Source: Cellulomonas chengniuliangii
GTDB taxonomy: Bacteria; Actinomycetota; Actinomycetes; Actinomycetales; Cellulomonadaceae
NCBI RefSeq assembly: GCF_024508335.1
Contig: NZ_CP101988.1
Location: 310,001-374,000, forward strand
Length of the DNA stretch: 64,000 bases
Direction of reading: 5' to 3'
Part shown: positions 39,285 through 49,689 of the stretch, one piece after another
Position numbering within the stretch: the first letter of the stretch is position 1
Layout of the letters: every line of letters starts with the position of its first letter
Notes under the pieces: model-generated
The model's database searches: none
What the model was told of the DNA's origin: nothing
Seen by the model: the letters and a program-made list of their open reading frames with translations, nothing else
Program-made: the position numbers and the translations under genes

Positions 39285-40186
39285 CCGTGTCCACGCCGCA
39301 GGCCCGGCTGGTGCTGGTCGGCGGCCATGAGAGCCGTCAGGGCGCGGATCTGGAACGTCTGCCCGCCCTCCTGCCCGGCGCCGTGGTGACCGCGCCCGGC
39401 AGGCCCTTGCACGACCGGGTGCGCGCTCTGCTGGGGTCCGCCGGGGGACCAGTCGCCGTCCTGCCGATGACGTGGGGACGCGACCCGGTGGCGGTCGCCG
39501 ACACGGCGCGCACCCTGCAGTGGCTGGCGTCGGGCGACGCCCGGGGGCGGGTCGTCCTGTGCGAGCCGTTCGGCACGATCGACCACCTCGTCGCGCTGCT
39601 CCGGACCGCGGCGGCACGGACCGCGGCCGCCCAGTCGGACGCGGCCCTGGTGATAGCGGCCCCGAAGGCCGACCCGTTCGACGACGCCGAGCTGCACCGC
39701 GTCGCCCACCTGGTGCGCACCCACGGGGCGGGCCTGGAGGTCGGCGTCGCGTGCGTCGGCGCAGACCCGGACCTCGCGGCCGCCGTGGGACGCGCACGCC
39801 TCCTGGGCGCCGACAGCGTGGTGGTGGTCCCCGCCGGGTTCGCCGCCTCGAGCCCGGTGCCCGCGGCCCTCGACGGCGCGTCCTTCTACGGCCCGCTGCT
39901 GTCCGACCAGGCCGTGGCGCGGATCGTGACGGAGCGTGTGGCGGCGGCGGCGCACGGCCTCGAGCACGGGCGTGACGGCATCGCCGAGGGGCTGGAAGCC
40001 GACCACGGGCACGGCTACGCGCACTCGCACGAGGTGGTCCCGGGCTCCGGCGGCCACGGGCACCCCCATGGCCACTCGCACTCTCACGAACACCCGCACC
40101 AGCACCCGCAAGACGGTGCGACGGCATTCGCGCCCGTCGCACCGGGTCCCGCGCGTGCCGACGCGTCCGCGTCGGCACGCCAGTGA
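39281..40186 (+). CDS. CbiX/SirB-like chelatase-fold protein with His-rich tail, in urease operon
   Basis: The 301-residue protein has a class II chelatase fold. An N-terminal half begins LVLVGGHESRQGADLERLP, where the His of the HGSR-type metal site is retained as HESR. A second half has VGVACVGADPDLAAAVGRAR and VVVVPAGFAAS. Residues about 241-279 hold 13 His in 39 positions (DHGHGYAHSH, HGHPHGHSHSHEHPHQHP), a metal-storing tail like that of UreE or HypB. CbiX relatives insert cobalt or nickel into sirohydrochlorin. Here the gene is locked between ureA and ureB, and no ureE exists in the operon, so a nickel donor role for urease is the best inference. Cobalamin or F430-like synthesis is the alternative, but no other such genes are near. 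Confidence 0.85.
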   Translation: MTVSTPQARLVLVGGHESRQGADLERLPALLPGAVVTAPGRPLHDRVRALLGSAGGPVAVLPMTWGRDPVAVADTARTLQWLASGDARGRVVLCEPFGTIDHLVALLRTAAARTAAAQSDAALVIAAPKADPFDDAELHRVAHLVRTHGAGLEVGVACVGADPDLAAAVGRARLLGADSVVVVPAGFAASSPVPAALDGASFYGPLLSDQAVARIVTERVAAAAHGLEHGRDGIAEGLEADHGHGYAHSHEVVPGSGGHGHPHGHSHSHEHPHQHPQDGATAFAPVAPGPARADASASARQ

Positions 40187-40225
40187 CGCCGCGCGCGGCC
40201 AGCCCTACGAGTGGAGGGACACACG

Positions 40226-40642
40226 ATGCTAGGCACCCCCAAGTACCACCACAACAACGAGGACATCGAGATCAACGCCAACCGTGCGAAGGTCACGCTG
40301 CAGGTTGCCAACACGGGGGACCGTGCCATCCAGATCGGCTCCCACTTCCACTTCTTCGAGGTCAACCGAGCACTGCGCTTCGACCGCGAGAAGGCGTACG
40401 GCATGCACCTGGACCTGCCCGCGGGCACGGGGGTGCGCATCGAGGCGGGTGACACCCGCGAGGTCACGCTGGCCGCCTACGGGGGCGGACGCCGCGTCAT
40501 CGGCTTCAACAACCTGGTCGACGGCGGCCTCGACTCCCGCCAGACGCGGCTCGACGCCATGCGCCGCCTGGCGGAGGGCGAGTTCCAGAACGGGGCGCCA
40601 GCGACGCAGCCGTCCGACGCCAGCCACGAGGGGGACCACTGA
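40226..40642 (+). CDS. ureB: Urease subunit beta
   Basis: The 138-residue protein has the UreB core: [20 protein letters not shown] near 17-36, [19 protein letters not shown] near 37-55, and the RVIGFNN end near 90-97. The C-terminal extension is Asn/Asp-rich, as common in actinobacteria. It is part of the (alpha-beta-gamma)3 urease trimer. ATG 40226 has GGAGGGA upstream. The stop overlaps the ureC start by one base. Confidence 0.95.
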   Translation: MLGTPKYHHNNEDIEINANRAKVTLQVANTGDRAIQIGSHFHFFEVNRALRFDREKAYGMHLDLPAGTGVRIEAGDTREVTLAAYGGGRRVIGFNNLVDGGLDSRQTRLDAMRRLAEGEFQNGAPATQPSDASHEGDH

Positions 40643-42366
40643 TGGCGATCCTGTCGCGCAAGCAGTACACCGACCTGTTCGGCCCCACGCGGGGCGACCG
40701 GGTCCACCTGGCCGACTCGAACCTCGTCATCGAGATCGAGAAGGACTACAACGAGGGGCATTACGGCGACGAGATCGTCTACGGCGGCGGCAAGACCGCG
40801 CGCGACGGCATGGGAGCCGACCCGCTCGCGACGGCCCCGCAGGGCGTGCTCGACCTCGTCATCACCAACGCGATCATCCTCGACCCGGTGCTCGGGGTGG
40901 TGAAGGGCGACATCGGCGTCAAGGACGGCAAGATCGCGGCCATCGGCAAGTCCGGCAACCCGCACCTGCAGGACGGCGTCGACCCGCGCCTCGTGGTGGG
41001 CACGGGGACGGAGTTCATCTCCGGCGAGCACCTCATCGCGACCGCCGGCGCCATCGACCCGCACGTGCACTACATCTCGCCGCAGCAGGCCGACGCCGCC
41101 ATCAGCAACGGCATCACCACGCTGTTCGGCGGCGGGACCGGCCCCAGCGACGCCACGAACGGCGTGACGACGACGCCCGGCGCCTGGTACCTGCACCGCA
41201 TGATCGAGGCCGCCGAGGACTCGCCGGTGAGCATGGGGTTCTACGGCAAGGGCAACGGGTCGCTGCCGGACGCGTTGATCGAGCAGATCACGGCGGGCGC
41301 CGCCGGGCTGAAGGTGCACGAGGACTTCGGCGCCACGCCCGCGGCGTTGAGCGACGCCCTGTCGGTCGCCGACGAGTACGACATCCAGGTGGCCGTCCAC
41401 ACCGACAGCCTCAACGAGTCGGGTTTCGTCGAGGACACGATCTCGGCGATCAACGGGCGCACGATCCACACGTTCCACACCGAGGGCGCGGGCGGTGGGC
41501 ACGCCCCCGACATCATGAAGATCGCGAGCTACGGCAACGTGCTGCCGTCGTCCACGAACCCGACGCTGCCGTACACGGTCAACTCGGTGGACGAGCTGCT
41601 CGACATGGTGATGGTGTGCCACCACCTGTCGCACGACATCCCGGAGGACGTCGCGTTCGCGGACTCGCGCGTGCGCGCCGAGACCATCTCCGCGGAGACG
41701 GTGCTGCAGGACGAGGGCGTCATCTCGATGTTCTCGTCCGACTCGCAGGCGATGGGCCGTATCGGCGAGACGTTCACGCGGTGTTTCCAGACGGCGCACC
41801 ACAACAAGGACAAGCGCGGCCGGCTGGCCGAGGACACCGAGCGGCACGACAACTTCCGCGTGCTGCGCTACCTGGCGAAGCTGACGATCAACCCTGCGAT
41901 CACCTGCGGCATCTCGGACTACTACGGGTCGCTCGAGCCGGGGAAGCTCGCCGACATCGTGCTCTGGCCGGTGGGCTCGTTCGCGGCCAAGCCGAAGATG
42001 GTGATCAAGGGCGGCGTCATCAAGTGGGCGCTCATGGGCGATCCGAACGCGTCACTGCCGACCCCGCAGCCCGTCCTCTACCGCCCGATGTTCGGGTCGT
42101 TCGGCCGAGCGCAGCAGAGCACCCGCGTGACGTTCATGTCGCAGGCCGCGATCGACGCCGGGGTCCCCGAGCTGCTCGGGCTGCGCAGCACGGTGCTGCC
42201 CGTGCGTCGCACCCGCCAACTCGGCAAGGCGCACATGCTCCGCAACGACAAGGCGCCCGTCATCAACGTGGACCCGGAGACCTACAAGGTCACGCTCGAC
42301 GGGGTGCCGGCCCACATCGAGCCGGCGAAGTCGTTGCCCATGACCCAGCTGTTCTTCCTGGCCTGA
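40642..42366 (+). CDS. ureC: Urease subunit alpha (catalytic)
   Basis: The 574-residue catalytic subunit has all residues of the dinickel site: His141 and His143 (DPHVHYISP), carbamylated Lys224 (GLKVHEDFG), His253, His279 (TFHTEGAG) and Asp367 (FSSDSQAMG). The mobile flap Cys326-His327 (MVCHHLSHD) is also present. These line up with the known Klebsiella positions shifted by seven. It is therefore a complete, active-type urease. It follows ureB with a one-base overlap. Confidence 0.97.
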   Translation: MAILSRKQYTDLFGPTRGDRVHLADSNLVIEIEKDYNEGHYGDEIVYGGGKTARDGMGADPLATAPQGVLDLVITNAIILDPVLGVVKGDIGVKDGKIAAIGKSGNPHLQDGVDPRLVVGTGTEFISGEHLIATAGAIDPHVHYISPQQADAAISNGITTLFGGGTGPSDATNGVTTTPGAWYLHRMIEAAEDSPVSMGFYGKGNGSLPDALIEQITAGAAGLKVHEDFGATPAALSDALSVADEYDIQVAVHTDSLNESGFVEDTISAINGRTIHTFHTEGAGGGHAPDIMKIASYGNVLPSSTNPTLPYTVNSVDELLDMVMVCHHLSHDIPEDVAFADSRVRAETISAETVLQDEGVISMFSSDSQAMGRIGETFTRCFQTAHHNKDKRGRLAEDTERHDNFRVLRYLAKLTINPAITCGISDYYGSLEPGKLADIVLWPVGSFAAKPKMVIKGGVIKWALMGDPNASLPTPQPVLYRPMFGSFGRAQQSTRVTFMSQAAIDAGVPELLGLRSTVLPVRRTRQLGKAHMLRNDKAPVINVDPETYKVTLDGVPAHIEPAKSLPMTQLFFLA

Positions 42367-42374
42367 GGAGCGCC

Positions 42375-43070
42375 GTGCCCACCACCGACCTGCACGCGCT
42401 GCTCGTCAGCCTGCAGCTCTCGGACTCCGCGTTCCCGAGCGGCTTCTACACGATGTCGCACGGGCTGGAGGGCTTCAGCCAAGCGGGGCTGGTCGACAAG
42501 GGCGGCGTGGAGGGCCTGCTGCGGGGCCTTCTGCTGCACTCCGTGGGCCCGGGCGACGGGACAGCGCTCGCCCGGGCGCACGAGGCGGCGGCGGCGGGCG
42601 ACTGGGACCGGGTGCGACAGGTCGACCACTTGCTGCACGCCACCAAGCTCAACGCCGAGATGCGCCGGGCGTCGGTCCGCAGCGGCCATCAGCTGACCGA
42701 CGTGGCGGTCGCCGCCATCGGCGGGCCCGTGCTGGCGGAGTGGGCGCGGATCCTGGCGGCGAAGGAGTCGCCGGGGTGCCAGCCGGTCGCGACGGCGGTG
42801 GCGTACGCCGCCGCGGGGATCGGGACTGCCCAGGCCGTCGCGTCCGACCTGTCGGCCTTCGCGGTCAGCGTCCTGGGCGCCGCCCTGCGGCTCCGGCTCG
42901 CCGACCACCGGCAGGTCCAGGTCACGCTCCACGCGGTGGGCCCGGTCATCGCGCAGGCGGCTGAGGAGGCCGTCGCCCGGGACCTGGCGGACATGGGCGG
43001 CTGCGTCCCGATGGCGGACGTCATGTCGGCCCAGCACGAGCGCGCCGAGGCGCGTCTGTTCACGAGCTAG
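42375..43070 (+). CDS. ureF: Urease accessory protein UreF
   Basis: UreF is the helical scaffold of the UreG-UreF-UreD complex that loads nickel into urease. The 231-residue protein starts with LQLSDSAFPSGFYTMSHGLE near 13-32 and ends with a conserved C-terminal tail near HERAEARLFTS. It follows ureC by eight bases, with GAGGAG before its GTG start. Length is usual. Confidence 0.93.
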   Translation: MPTTDLHALLVSLQLSDSAFPSGFYTMSHGLEGFSQAGLVDKGGVEGLLRGLLLHSVGPGDGTALARAHEAAAAGDWDRVRQVDHLLHATKLNAEMRRASVRSGHQLTDVAVAAIGGPVLAEWARILAAKESPGCQPVATAVAYAAAGIGTAQAVASDLSAFAVSVLGAALRLRLADHRQVQVTLHAVGPVIAQAAEEAVARDLADMGGCVPMADVMSAQHERAEARLFTS

Positions 43071-43118
43071 CGGGCGCCGGCGCAGGACGCGCAGCCGCTG
43101 GAGGAGAAGGGGAGAGCG

Positions 43119-43754
43119 ATGAGCGAGAACGCGCTGCGGATCGGCATCGGGGGACCGGTGGGATCGGGCAAGACGGCGTTGGTGGAGGCCCTGGTGCCGC
43201 GGCTGATGGCCGTCGGCCGGCGCCCCGCCGTGATCACGAACGACATCTACACGCAGGAGGACGCCCACCACGTGCGCCGCGAGCTGGCGGGTGTGCTGGA
43301 CCCCGAGCGTGTGATCGGGGTGGAGACCGGCGCGTGCCCGCACACGGCCGTGCGCGACGACCCGACGATGAACCTGGCGGTGGGCGCCGAGATGCTCGAG
43401 CGGTTCCCGGACGTCGACACGCTTCTCTACGAGTCGGGCGGCGACAACCTCACGCTCACGTTCTCCCCGGCGCTGGTCGACGTGTTCGTGTTCGTGCTCG
43501 ACACGTCCGAGGGCGAGAAGATGCCGCGCAAGCGGGGTCCGGGGATCACCGACTCCGACATCCTGGTGATCAATAAGATCGACATCGCGCAGTACGTGCG
43601 CACGAACCTCGGCGTCATGGAGTCCGACGCGCACCGCGTGCGCGACGGCAAGCCCGTGGTCCTGACCAACTCGCTGACCGGCGAGGGCGTCGACGCCCTG
43701 CAGGACCAGATCCTCGCCGTGTGGGACGGCCGCCTGCAGGCCCTGGTCTCGTGA
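43119..43754 (+). CDS. ureG: Urease accessory GTPase UreG
   Basis: UreG is a SIMIBI-class GTPase that carries nickel to urease in a GTP-dependent way. The 211-residue protein has the P-loop GGPVGSGKTALVEAL near 8-22. Its VETGACPHTAVRDD contains the Cys-Pro-His nickel-binding CPH motif near 74-76. ESGGDNL and the guanine-specificity NKID near 151-154 are also present. GGAGAAGGGGAG precedes the ATG. It is located in operon order F-G-D. Confidence 0.96.
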   Translation: MSENALRIGIGGPVGSGKTALVEALVPRLMAVGRRPAVITNDIYTQEDAHHVRRELAGVLDPERVIGVETGACPHTAVRDDPTMNLAVGAEMLERFPDVDTLLYESGGDNLTLTFSPALVDVFVFVLDTSEGEKMPRKRGPGITDSDILVINKIDIAQYVRTNLGVMESDAHRVRDGKPVVLTNSLTGEGVDALQDQILAVWDGRLQALVS

Positions 43755-43764
43755 TCGTGGCCTC

Positions 43765-44742
43765 ATGAGCGCCGATGTCATGACCGAGCCGGAGGAGGCG
43801 CCCGCGTATGGCGGGCGTCGGCTCCAACCCGCGCACTACGAGCCGGAGCATGTCCCCGTGGAGGTCGCCCGGTACGCCGGCGTGCCCGACATGCTGCCCA
43901 CGGGCAGTCCGGGGAAGGTGGGCATCCTCGAGCTGGCGTTCGCGCGGACCGACAACGGCACCGAGCTGGTGGCGCACTACCAGAAGTCGCCGTTGCAGAT
44001 CATGCGGCCGTTGTACTACGACCCGCTGCGGCAGGACATGCCGTACGTCTATCTGATGTCGACAGGCGCCGGGATCCTGCAAGGAGACCGGTTGCGGACG
44101 GACCTGGCCTTCGGCCCTGGCACGAGCGCGCACGTCACGACGACGGCCCAGACGCGCGTGCTGCGGATGGAGCAGGACTACGCGGTGGCGCAGGTCAATA
44201 TCGACGCCGCCGAGCACGCGTACCTGGAGTACCTGCCGGAGCCCGTCGTGCTGTTCCGCGACTCGCGGCTGTACCAGCGCACCAGCCTGACGGTCGCGGA
44301 GTCCGCCACGGTCGTCGTGGGCGAGACCCTCGTCGCCGGGCGGCTGGCCCGCGGCGAGCGGCACCGGTACGCGGCCCTCGCGGCGGACCTGGAGATCCGC
44401 CGGCCGGACGGCACGTGCCTTGCGGTGGACCGCGTCCGGCTCACCCCCACGGAGCAGGGCACCGGCGGCCTCGCCGTGCTCGACGACCACGACGTGCTGG
44501 CAATGCTGTACGTCGTCACCCCGCTCGCTTCCGCAGCGGACCTGGCCGATCTGCTGCACGCCGAGCTGGCCGGCGCCGAGGACGTGGTGCTGGGCGTCAG
44601 CGCCCTGCCCGGGGAGGTCGGTGTCTGGGTGCGGATCCTCGGGGACGCCACGACGCCCGTCGCGCACGCCTCCGCCCTCGCGTGGCGGGCGCTGCGCCTG
44701 CGGCTCACCGGCCGCCCGGCGCCGGTCGTGCGCAAGACCTGA
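43765..44742 (+). CDS. ureD: Urease accessory protein UreD
   Basis: UreD (UreH) is the beta-helix scaffold that contacts urease and passes nickel through an internal tunnel. The 325-residue protein has QKSPLQIMRPLYYDP near 73-87, YLMSTGAGILQGDRLRTDLAF near 95-115, QTRVLRMEQDYA and YLEYLPEPVVLFRDSRLYQRT near 153-173, all typical. It starts a few bases after ureG; either ATG 43765 or the one five codons later may be used. Length is normal. Confidence 0.93.
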   Translation: MSADVMTEPEEAPAYGGRRLQPAHYEPEHVPVEVARYAGVPDMLPTGSPGKVGILELAFARTDNGTELVAHYQKSPLQIMRPLYYDPLRQDMPYVYLMSTGAGILQGDRLRTDLAFGPGTSAHVTTTAQTRVLRMEQDYAVAQVNIDAAEHAYLEYLPEPVVLFRDSRLYQRTSLTVAESATVVVGETLVAGRLARGERHRYAALAADLEIRRPDGTCLAVDRVRLTPTEQGTGGLAVLDDHDVLAMLYVVTPLASAADLADLLHAELAGAEDVVLGVSALPGEVGVWVRILGDATTPVAHASALAWRALRLRLTGRPAPVVRKT

Positions 44743-44791
44743 GCCGGTCGTCGCGCACGGCACGCCCGCCAGCACCGAGAGGAGAAGGTCG

Positions 44792-45718
44792 ATGGCAGCG
44801 ACGAACACCCCATCACCGACCGCTGGCGTCAGGGCCGCGCTCGACGTGCGCTCCCTCTCCGACGGGCTCTCGCAGATCTTCTTCCAGCGCAACGTGTGGA
44901 CAGGCCTGCTCATCCTGCTCGCCTTCCTCGTGGCCGACTGGCGGATGGCGCTGCTGGTCGTGATCGGCACCGTCGCGGCGACCGTCACGGGCGCGGTCAT
45001 GGGCGCGCAGGACGTGCGGCTCGGGATGCAGGGGTTCTGCGGCGCGCTGCTCGGCGCCGCCGTCTACACCGCGCTGGGCTCGCAGGGCTGGGCCTACCCG
45101 ATCGCCGTGCTCGGCGGCATCCTGTGCGCGCCCGTGACCCGGTTCTTCGTGTGGCTGTTCGCCACCCGTCCGCTCGCCCGGTTCGCGCTGCCGGCCACCA
45201 CGGCGCCGTTCTGCGTGGTCGCCGGCATCATGCACGCCACCACCACAGGACTGCAGGTCAGGTCGCCAGCCGTGCACGTCGTGGAGGACGCCGGCGCGGC
45301 CTACCTGCAGTCGCTGCTGACCAACGTGTCCGAGGTCGTCCTGATCAGCAGCGTGTGGTCCGGCGCGCTGATCCTGCTGGGCCTGTTCGTGGCGTCGTGG
45401 AAGGTCGGCCTGGCAGCGGTGATGGGCAGCGCGGTCGGCAGCCTGTGCGCGCTCGCCCTGGGCTGGGCCGACGCCGACGTCGCCGAGGGCCTGGCCGGCT
45501 ACTCGGGCGTGCTGACCGCGATCGCGCTGTCCGTCGTGTTCCTCCGCAGCACCGTCGCGTCCTGGCTGTACGCGGTCCTCGGCACGGCGGTGACGGCGGT
45601 CGTCACCCTCGCGCTCAACGACGCGACCGACGCCCCGCACTACACCTGGCCCTACATCCTGACGACCTGGGTGCTGCTCATCATCGCCACCGGCATCCGG
45701 CCCCTGCGGCGCCCCTGA
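44792..45718 (+). CDS. Urea transporter (UT family)
   Basis: The 308-residue protein has about ten hydrophobic helices and two homologous halves. The first half contains QIFFQRNVWTGLLILLAFLV and the second contains LISSVWSGALILLGLFVASW. This internal duplication with the N-WTG and phenylalanine-rich selectivity segments is the UT/Yut fold, which passes urea along its gradient. GAGAGGAGAAGG precedes the ATG. As the last gene of the operon, it supplies urease with substrate. Confidence 0.9.
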   Translation: MAATNTPSPTAGVRAALDVRSLSDGLSQIFFQRNVWTGLLILLAFLVADWRMALLVVIGTVAATVTGAVMGAQDVRLGMQGFCGALLGAAVYTALGSQGWAYPIAVLGGILCAPVTRFFVWLFATRPLARFALPATTAPFCVVAGIMHATTTGLQVRSPAVHVVEDAGAAYLQSLLTNVSEVVLISSVWSGALILLGLFVASWKVGLAAVMGSAVGSLCALALGWADADVAEGLAGYSGVLTAIALSVVFLRSTVASWLYAVLGTAVTAVVTLALNDATDAPHYTWPYILTTWVLLIIATGIRPLRRP

Positions 45719-45764
45719 TCCGGGCGGGCGCGTCGCTCGCCGCCTGCCGCCCGTGCGAGAGCAG

Positions 45765-46442
45765 TCAGGCGGGCAGGTCGTCATCCCGCAGCCCGAAGAC
45801 CTGGAGCGACTCCACTGGTCCGGGCGCGTCGGTGAGGGCGCCCACCTGCCGGCGGGAGCGCCGCGAGTACACCACCCGCGCGAGCTCGTAGTCGTCGGCG
45901 TCGAGGCGGACGTGGGCGCCTGCCGGGCCCAGCGCCCACCGGTTCTCGGTCGTCACGAGGACGCCCTCGGCGCCGCGGACCGCGCCGAGGTGACGCACCG
46001 TGTGTGCCAGTAGCGCCCGCCATGCGTCCTCGGGCTGGCGTGGCCGGCCCAGCGCCTCGAGCAGGTCGGCCTCGTGGACGATCAGGTCCCACACCGGAGT
46101 CGGCGACGCGGAGCCGTAGACGCCATCCGGGACGGCCGCGGCCGCGTCCGCGAGTTGCGCGGCGAGCGCGGCCGTGGTCCGCGACGACCCTTCGGCGACG
46201 TGTCGGGCCGTCCACGCGGGACCTGGCGCTCCGTCCATCCGCCCGGACACCACGTCCGTCGCAGCGCCTGCCAGGTGCGCGAGCAGGTCGTGTGCCGACC
46301 AGCCGGGCGTCGCTGGGACGGGCGTCGCGGCGCCTTCCGGGTCGAGGCCCTGCGCGAGCAGCACCAGACGATCGACCGCTCTCGCATAGGCGGAGCGGAG
46401 CGCGAGCGCCCGGGGATGGGTGGGGTCTGCGGTGAGGCTCAC
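45765..46442 (-). CDS. TIGR03083-family (maleylpyruvate isomerase-like, mycothiol-dependent) protein
   Basis: The 225-residue protein has the DinB-like helical bundle with the metal-binding pattern TPGWSAHDLLAHLAG near 46-60 and WDLIVHEADLLEALG near 117-131. The C-terminal MDMPI domain ends VVYSRRSRRQVGALTD. Family members are mycothiol-dependent maleylpyruvate isomerases and relatives. GTG 46442 is chosen because GGGAG lies six bases upstream and it overlaps the stop of an upstream broken gene by four bases. A copy of its last 50 codons is found 20 kb to the left. Confidence 0.88.
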   Translation of the reverse strand: MSLTADPTHPRALALRSAYARAVDRLVLLAQGLDPEGAATPVPATPGWSAHDLLAHLAGAATDVVSGRMDGAPGPAWTARHVAEGSSRTTAALAAQLADAAAAVPDGVYGSASPTPVWDLIVHEADLLEALGRPRQPEDAWRALLAHTVRHLGAVRGAEGVLVTTENRWALGPAGAHVRLDADDYELARVVYSRRSRRQVGALTDAPGPVESLQVFGLRDDDLPA

Positions 46443-46624
46443 GTGGCTCCCGGAATGCGGCTCTGTCGGCACACCTCGAAGTGCTCGTCCGCCTCTTCCC
46501 AGGACGACGCCCCCATGATGTACACGTGCGTCGTGGTAAGTGGATCACGCAGGGAATGCCGCGCGCCAGCAACCGACCGAGTAGTTCTTCGTCCGGGCCG
46601 ACGACGCCGCGCGCGGGGGGGCAT
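46439..46624 (-). pseudogene. Frameshifted small gene upstream of the TIGR03083 gene
   Basis: Two frames on the minus strand have coding bias. One holds GVVGPDEELLGRLLARGIP (about 46560-46615). The other holds THVYIMGASSWEEADEHFEV and ends at TGA 46439-46441, overlapping the GTG of the next gene by four bases. Joining them needs one frameshift near 46550. The coupling to the next gene suggests a once-functional partner. No family is recognised, and a sequencing error is possible. Confidence 0.4.
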
Positions 46625-46787
46625 GCATGCGGATCCAGGGACACAGCTTGCGGTTCATCGTCGGCGCGCGGCTGCGGGGCATACGCCCGCTGGTGGGCCT
46701 TCCGGCGCGCACGCAAGCCACGGCCGTGGCAGGACCAGTACGGCGCCGGCTCCCGCTGAGGAAGCCCGGCAGCGCTGTCCAGCCCGG

Positions 46788-47285
46788 CTATCCCGCCCGA
46801 CGGCGACCCTCTGTCGGCGCCGCGGAGAGTCGGAGCCACACGATCAGCGCGGCTCCCCAGATCACGAAGAGCGGGTCCCACAGCAGCGCGTGACCGACCA
46901 TCGCCTGTTCGTCATATCCACCGTCGGGGGTCACCACCCCGAGGAGGACGGCGCTGCTGACGGCGACGTTGACACCCCCGTAGACGACGAGGAAGGCCCC
47001 TCCCACCCAGCAGGCGGCCCGCCAGAACCGGGTCCCGGGCAGCCGATCGCGTGCGACGCCCACCGGGATCAGCGCGGCCAGTGCCTTGACGACGGCGATG
47101 GCGCCCAGCAGCAGGCCCGCTCGGACGGGCGATCGGTCGACGGCTCTGACGGCCCAGTCGCCGACCGTGGGGAGCAGCCAGCGCCCTCCGAGGGCCCAGT
47201 ACAGGCTGGACGCGGCGTGGACGAGGCCGGCCCCGCAGGCGACGAGGACCGCTGCGTTCGCGGCAGAAGCGCGTGGTGCGGCCAT
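46788..47285 (-). CDS. DUF3995 membrane protein
   Basis: The 165-residue protein has four hydrophobic helices and the DUF3995 pattern: GAGLVHAASSLYWALGGRWLLPTVG near 18-42, KALAALIPVGVA near 67-78, and a final LLWDPLFVIWGAALIVWL. Its function is unknown. ATG 47285 has GGGAGG upstream. It stands alone between the chitinase and the broken gene. Confidence 0.82.
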   Translation of the reverse strand: MAAPRASAANAAVLVACGAGLVHAASSLYWALGGRWLLPTVGDWAVRAVDRSPVRAGLLLGAIAVVKALAALIPVGVARDRLPGTRFWRAACWVGGAFLVVYGGVNVAVSSAVLLGVVTPDGGYDEQAMVGHALLWDPLFVIWGAALIVWLRLSAAPTEGRRRAG

Positions 47286-47396
47286 GGGCCTCCCTACGTC
47301 ATGGGCGGCCGCTGCGACGTGGCGGTGGTGAGCCGGCCCCACTTCGCAGCGTAGGCGCCCGGCGGCATCGGCGTCGGGTCGACGTGCGGCACGGAG

Positions 47397-47438
47397 GAGG
47401 CCCGGCCGCCGGGTGGTGGGACCTGGCGGCCGGGCCTC
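47397..47438 (-). terminator. 14-bp stem terminator of the chitinase gene
   Basis: GAGGCCCGGCCGCC (47397-47410) pairs exactly with GGCGGCCGGGCCTC (47425-47438), 26 bases after the chitinase stop on the minus strand. Confidence 0.85.
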
Positions 47439-47463
47439 GGTGAGGGCAGGTTCAGCCCTGGAG

Positions 47464-49092
<1,629 letters not shown>

Positions 49093-49123
49093 TGACCTAT
49101 CCCCTGTTCGTCGTCGAAAGCGG

Positions 49124-49146
49124 ATTTGTAAGGAAGGTGTACAAAT
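49124..49146 (-). promoter_or_regulatory. 7-bp inverted repeat upstream of the chitinase
   Basis: ATTTGTA (49124-49130) and TACAAAT (49140-49146) are exact inverted repeats with a nine-base spacer in AT-rich DNA upstream of the chitinase ATG. This is the likely promoter region. The repeat does not match the DasR-type ACTGGTCTAGACCAGT consensus, so another regulator would be implied. Confidence 0.45.
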
Positions 49147-49689
49147 GGTTCATAGCGACGTTAACAAGAGTCACGGGGTCGAGTCAACAGGCCGTCCCGG
49201 CCTCGCTGAGCCGCTGAGAATTGGCGCGAAAGCCTAGGGGGCCCGGCGAATTCACACACCTGACAGGAGTGCGGCGGCCGTCCGCTACACCTGAGTCCGT
49301 GCTACTTCGATCTCGGGCGACAGGCCTGACCTGCGCACGGATGTCCGCAGCCATCGACCACGGACCACGCGATCACCGTGCATTTCTCTACATGCTGAAT
49401 TGCGGTGCATGGGGGGTTTGGGGAACACGCGTCCAGGCTTTTCTTGTCCGCAGTCGGCCCTCATCTCCCGGGAACGGGCGGCCGACGGGCGTGGTCAGGC
49501 GGCCGCGCGGTGAGCAGCCCGACGCCGCGGGGCGTCCCAGAACCGGACGCGGACCCTTGAAGGCAGAGACCGCGTCGGGCAGGGTGGCCGCACGCGTCGG
49601 AGCGCGATGATCGCGCCCGCCGGACCAAGGGGGCGGCCCATGGAGCACGCGGTGGCGGTCGAGACGTGCGGGACGGTGGGACTGCTGCC
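49147..49689. other. Intergenic region between chitinase and ABC exporter
   Basis: No frame here has clear coding bias. The left part is promoter DNA of the chitinase. The segment around 49380-49420 is AT-richer. The ribosome-binding region of the ABC gene lies at the right end. No RNA gene or repeat was recognised. Confidence 0.5.

Noticed and set aside
40001-40117. Repetitive CAC/CAT-rich tract in the urease operon
   Set aside because: It encodes the His-rich tail of the CbiX-like protein in frame. It is not a nucleotide repeat element.
49093-49200. DasR-type operator upstream of the chitinase
   Set aside because: No sequence close to ACTGGTCTAGACCAGT is visible. The only repeat is ATTTGTA-N9-TACAAAT.
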